Source: Seonamhaeicola sp. S2-3
Lineage (GTDB): Bacteria; Bacteroidota; Bacteroidia; Flavobacteriales; Flavobacteriaceae
Direction: 5' to 3'
NCBI RefSeq assembly: GCF_001971785.1
Contig: NZ_CP019389.1
Location: forward strand, 1,871,001-1,935,000
Length of the DNA: 64,000 nucleotides
Below are positions 62,784 through 64,000 of the stretch, one piece after another (the stretch's first letter is position 1; each line of letters starts with the position of its first letter). The position numbers and the translations under genes are program-made. Under the pieces are notes generated by a model. The model ran no database searches and was not told the origin of the DNA. It worked only from the letters and a program-made list of their open reading frames with translations.

Positions 62784-64000
62784 TTATAAATTGTTGTTGG
62801 GTTTAAATACTATTTCATAAGATTTCCCGTTACTTTGAAGTTTTTTAGCTAAAGCCTGAATATCTTGTGTGGTTATATTATTTACAATATCTTCAAAGTT
62901 TTTAGGGTTGTTCATGTTATATCCGTCTCTATAAAACGTTGTTAATAAAGCCATATCATAATTGTTATTACTTTTAGATTGTTCTCTAGATTTTTTATAA
63001 CTGGTTAGGGTTTTATTTAAATCTTCTTGTTTAATATTTCCTGCTGTTATTTTAGATAATTCGTTATGAACAATACTTATAAGTTTTTCTGCTAAATCTG
63101 GATTACAATCAAAATTAACGGATAGATAAGATAAAACTTTAGGTTCTTTGGTTAAGAAAGCTCGAGCTCTTGGGCTGTAAACACCACCTTCTTCTTCACG
63201 CAATGTTTCTGTTAACCTTAATTGCATAATAGCACCTAATGCTCTGGTTACATAGCTGTTTTTAACAGTGTAATCATTAGTTATTTTAAATGCCATGTTA
63301 ACATTGGTTTTAGGGTCTTCCATAGGAAGGTATATGTCTTCATCTACGTTGTTGCTTGCCCATGGTTGCGATACATCTTTAAATGATTCTGTATCTTTTG
63401 TAGTTTGTAAACTAGCTATATATTTTGACAGTAAAGGCTCTAGTTGATCTGCTTTTACATCACCTACAATAAAGAATTCAAAATCTGCTGGATTAGCAAA
63501 TCTGTCTAAATACACAGATTTTATTTTGTTAAAATCAATATCTTTTGCAAAATCTTGATTAAAAATTCTTTTTCTAGGATTATTATTGCCATATAAGGTT
63601 GTTGTTATACTGTCTTTTATTTGCTCACCAATATCTTTGCTTCTTTTAATTAAGAAATTATTAATGCCACCTTGCAATACTTGAAATGCTTGTTCATCAA
63701 AACGAGGTTTAACAAAGTATAAGTGTGCTAACTGCAACATGGTTTCTACATCTTTAGTAGTTGAAGATCCTTTAAGGTTTTCTGTTGTTTCACTTATACT
63801 TGGCGACATTGAAGCTGACTTTCCTGCTAAAACTTTAGATAGTTCTGTTGCTGAAAATTCTCCTAATCCAGACATTGATATTAAATTGCCCACTAGGTTA
63901 GCAGATGGTAAATCTTCATCTTTTATTAATGAATATCCTCCATGACTTATAGCGTTAAAAGCAACTGTGTTTTTTTGCTTGTTGGCAAATTTATAATGTA
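62784..64000 (-). CDS. M16 family metallopeptidase, C-terminal part (5' truncated by window edge)
   Basis: The frame stays open to the right end of the window, so the start and the zinc motif HxxEH lie outside. Visible parts belong to the C-terminal half of a long M16 (pitrilysin-like) peptidase: GYSLIKDEDLPSAN, NLISMSGLGEFSATELSKVLAGK, the non-catalytic M16 domain beginning near VETMLQLAHLYFVKPRFD, NPADFEFFIVGDVKADQLEPLLSKYIASL, and RLTETLREEEGGVYSPR (RxxxxR substrate tunnel arginine region). Secreted or periplasmic by family; signal peptide not seen. An internal GTG at 63893 is not the start. Confidence 0.9.
   Translation of the reverse strand, partial: HYKFANKQKNTVAFNAISHGGYSLIKDEDLPSANLVGNLISMSGLGEFSATELSKVLAGKSASMSPSISETTENLKGSSTTKDVETMLQLAHLYFVKPRFDEQAFQVLQGGINNFLIKRSKDIGEQIKDSITTTLYGNNNPRKRIFNQDFAKDIDFNKIKSVYLDRFANPADFEFFIVGDVKADQLEPLLSKYIASLQTTKDTESFKDVSQPWASNNVDEDIYLPMEDPKTNVNMAFKITNDYTVKNSYVTRALGAIMQLRLTETLREEEGGVYSPRARAFLTKEPKVLSYLSVNFDCNPDLAEKLISIVHNELSKITAGNIKQEDLNKTLTSYKKSREQSKSNNNYDMALLTTFYRDGYNMNNPKNFEDIVNNITTQDIQALAKKLQSNGKSYEIVFKPNNNL

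Noticed and set aside
1-64000. CRISPR arrays, rRNA genes, riboswitches
   Set aside because: No regular spacer-repeat structure, rRNA motif or known riboswitch core was seen; the TTGAC array is too short-spaced to be CRISPR.

Overview
The window is about 64 kb of a low-GC chromosome from a member of the Bacteroidota, almost certainly family Flavobacteriaceae. The evidence is the gene content (a FolK-deoxynucleoside kinase fusion, 2TM-domain proteins, DUF5686, PD40/OmpA proteins, a DUF2797 protein, bS21 of Bacteroidota type), the near absence of Shine-Dalgarno sequences, and promoters of the Bacteroidota form TTG-N17-23-TAnnTTTG in front of the tRNAs and ppa. Genus cannot be fixed from this sequence alone.

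Layout. 0-16.7 kb is core genome: the 3' part of clpX, an OmpA/PD40 protein, a GH3-family protein, DUF2797, rpsU, a large AsmA-like protein, a queuosine-precursor transporter, folK-dNK, a secreted cupin, a methyltransferase, a K+/H+ antiporter, a TrmH-type RNA methyltransferase and mutS. tRNA-Gly(GCC) and tRNA-Leu(UAA) follow. From the 3' end of tRNA-Leu to about 23.2 kb lies an integrase-less island: an excisionase-like HTH protein, a 746-residue protein with motifs resembling a compact family-A polymerase palm, three small unknown genes, and a two-ORF ISL3-type (ISAon1-like) insertion sequence. 23.2-31.5 kb is core again: a repetitive Ala/Asp/Glu lipoprotein, waaA, a sugar aminotransferase, galE, lspA, fabD, a Kelch protein, a membrane-anchored dihydrofolate reductase and a CBM48 protein.

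31.5-38.3 kb is a second accessory block between the CBM48/DHFR genes and thyA. It begins with non-coding repeats, including a striking array of TTGAC repeated at exactly 10-bp intervals and two REP-like inverted repeats, followed by an orphan membrane protein. It ends in a tightly coupled four-gene operon encoding an SMC ATPase, a TOPRIM protein, a kleisin-like and a KITE-like subunit: an MksBEFG/Wadjet-like anti-plasmid system with a compact TOPRIM subunit and the order B-G-F-E. This is the best candidate for an exciting system here.

38.3-47 kb: thyA, a nucleoside transporter, a bifunctional nuclease, etfA/etfB, the pyruvate dehydrogenase E1 beta gene and a DUF5686 outer-membrane protein. 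At 47-49.4 kb a type II restriction-modification pair (HpaII-like nuclease and C5-cytosine methyltransferase) sits next to the histidine-utilisation cluster (LysR regulator divergent from hutH-hutU-hutI). The window ends with soluble and membrane pyrophosphatases side by side, a class V aminotransferase, DsbD with a tandem free-standing copy of its N-terminal domain, and a truncated M16 peptidase.

Functional themes: DNA maintenance and defence (mutS, Mks/Wadjet-like operon, restriction-modification), thymidylate/folate metabolism (folK, DHFR, thyA, deoxynucleoside kinase, nucleoside uptake), envelope biogenesis (waaA, lspA, AsmA, DsbD, OmpA), and histidine catabolism. No CRISPR array, rRNA or integrase was seen.
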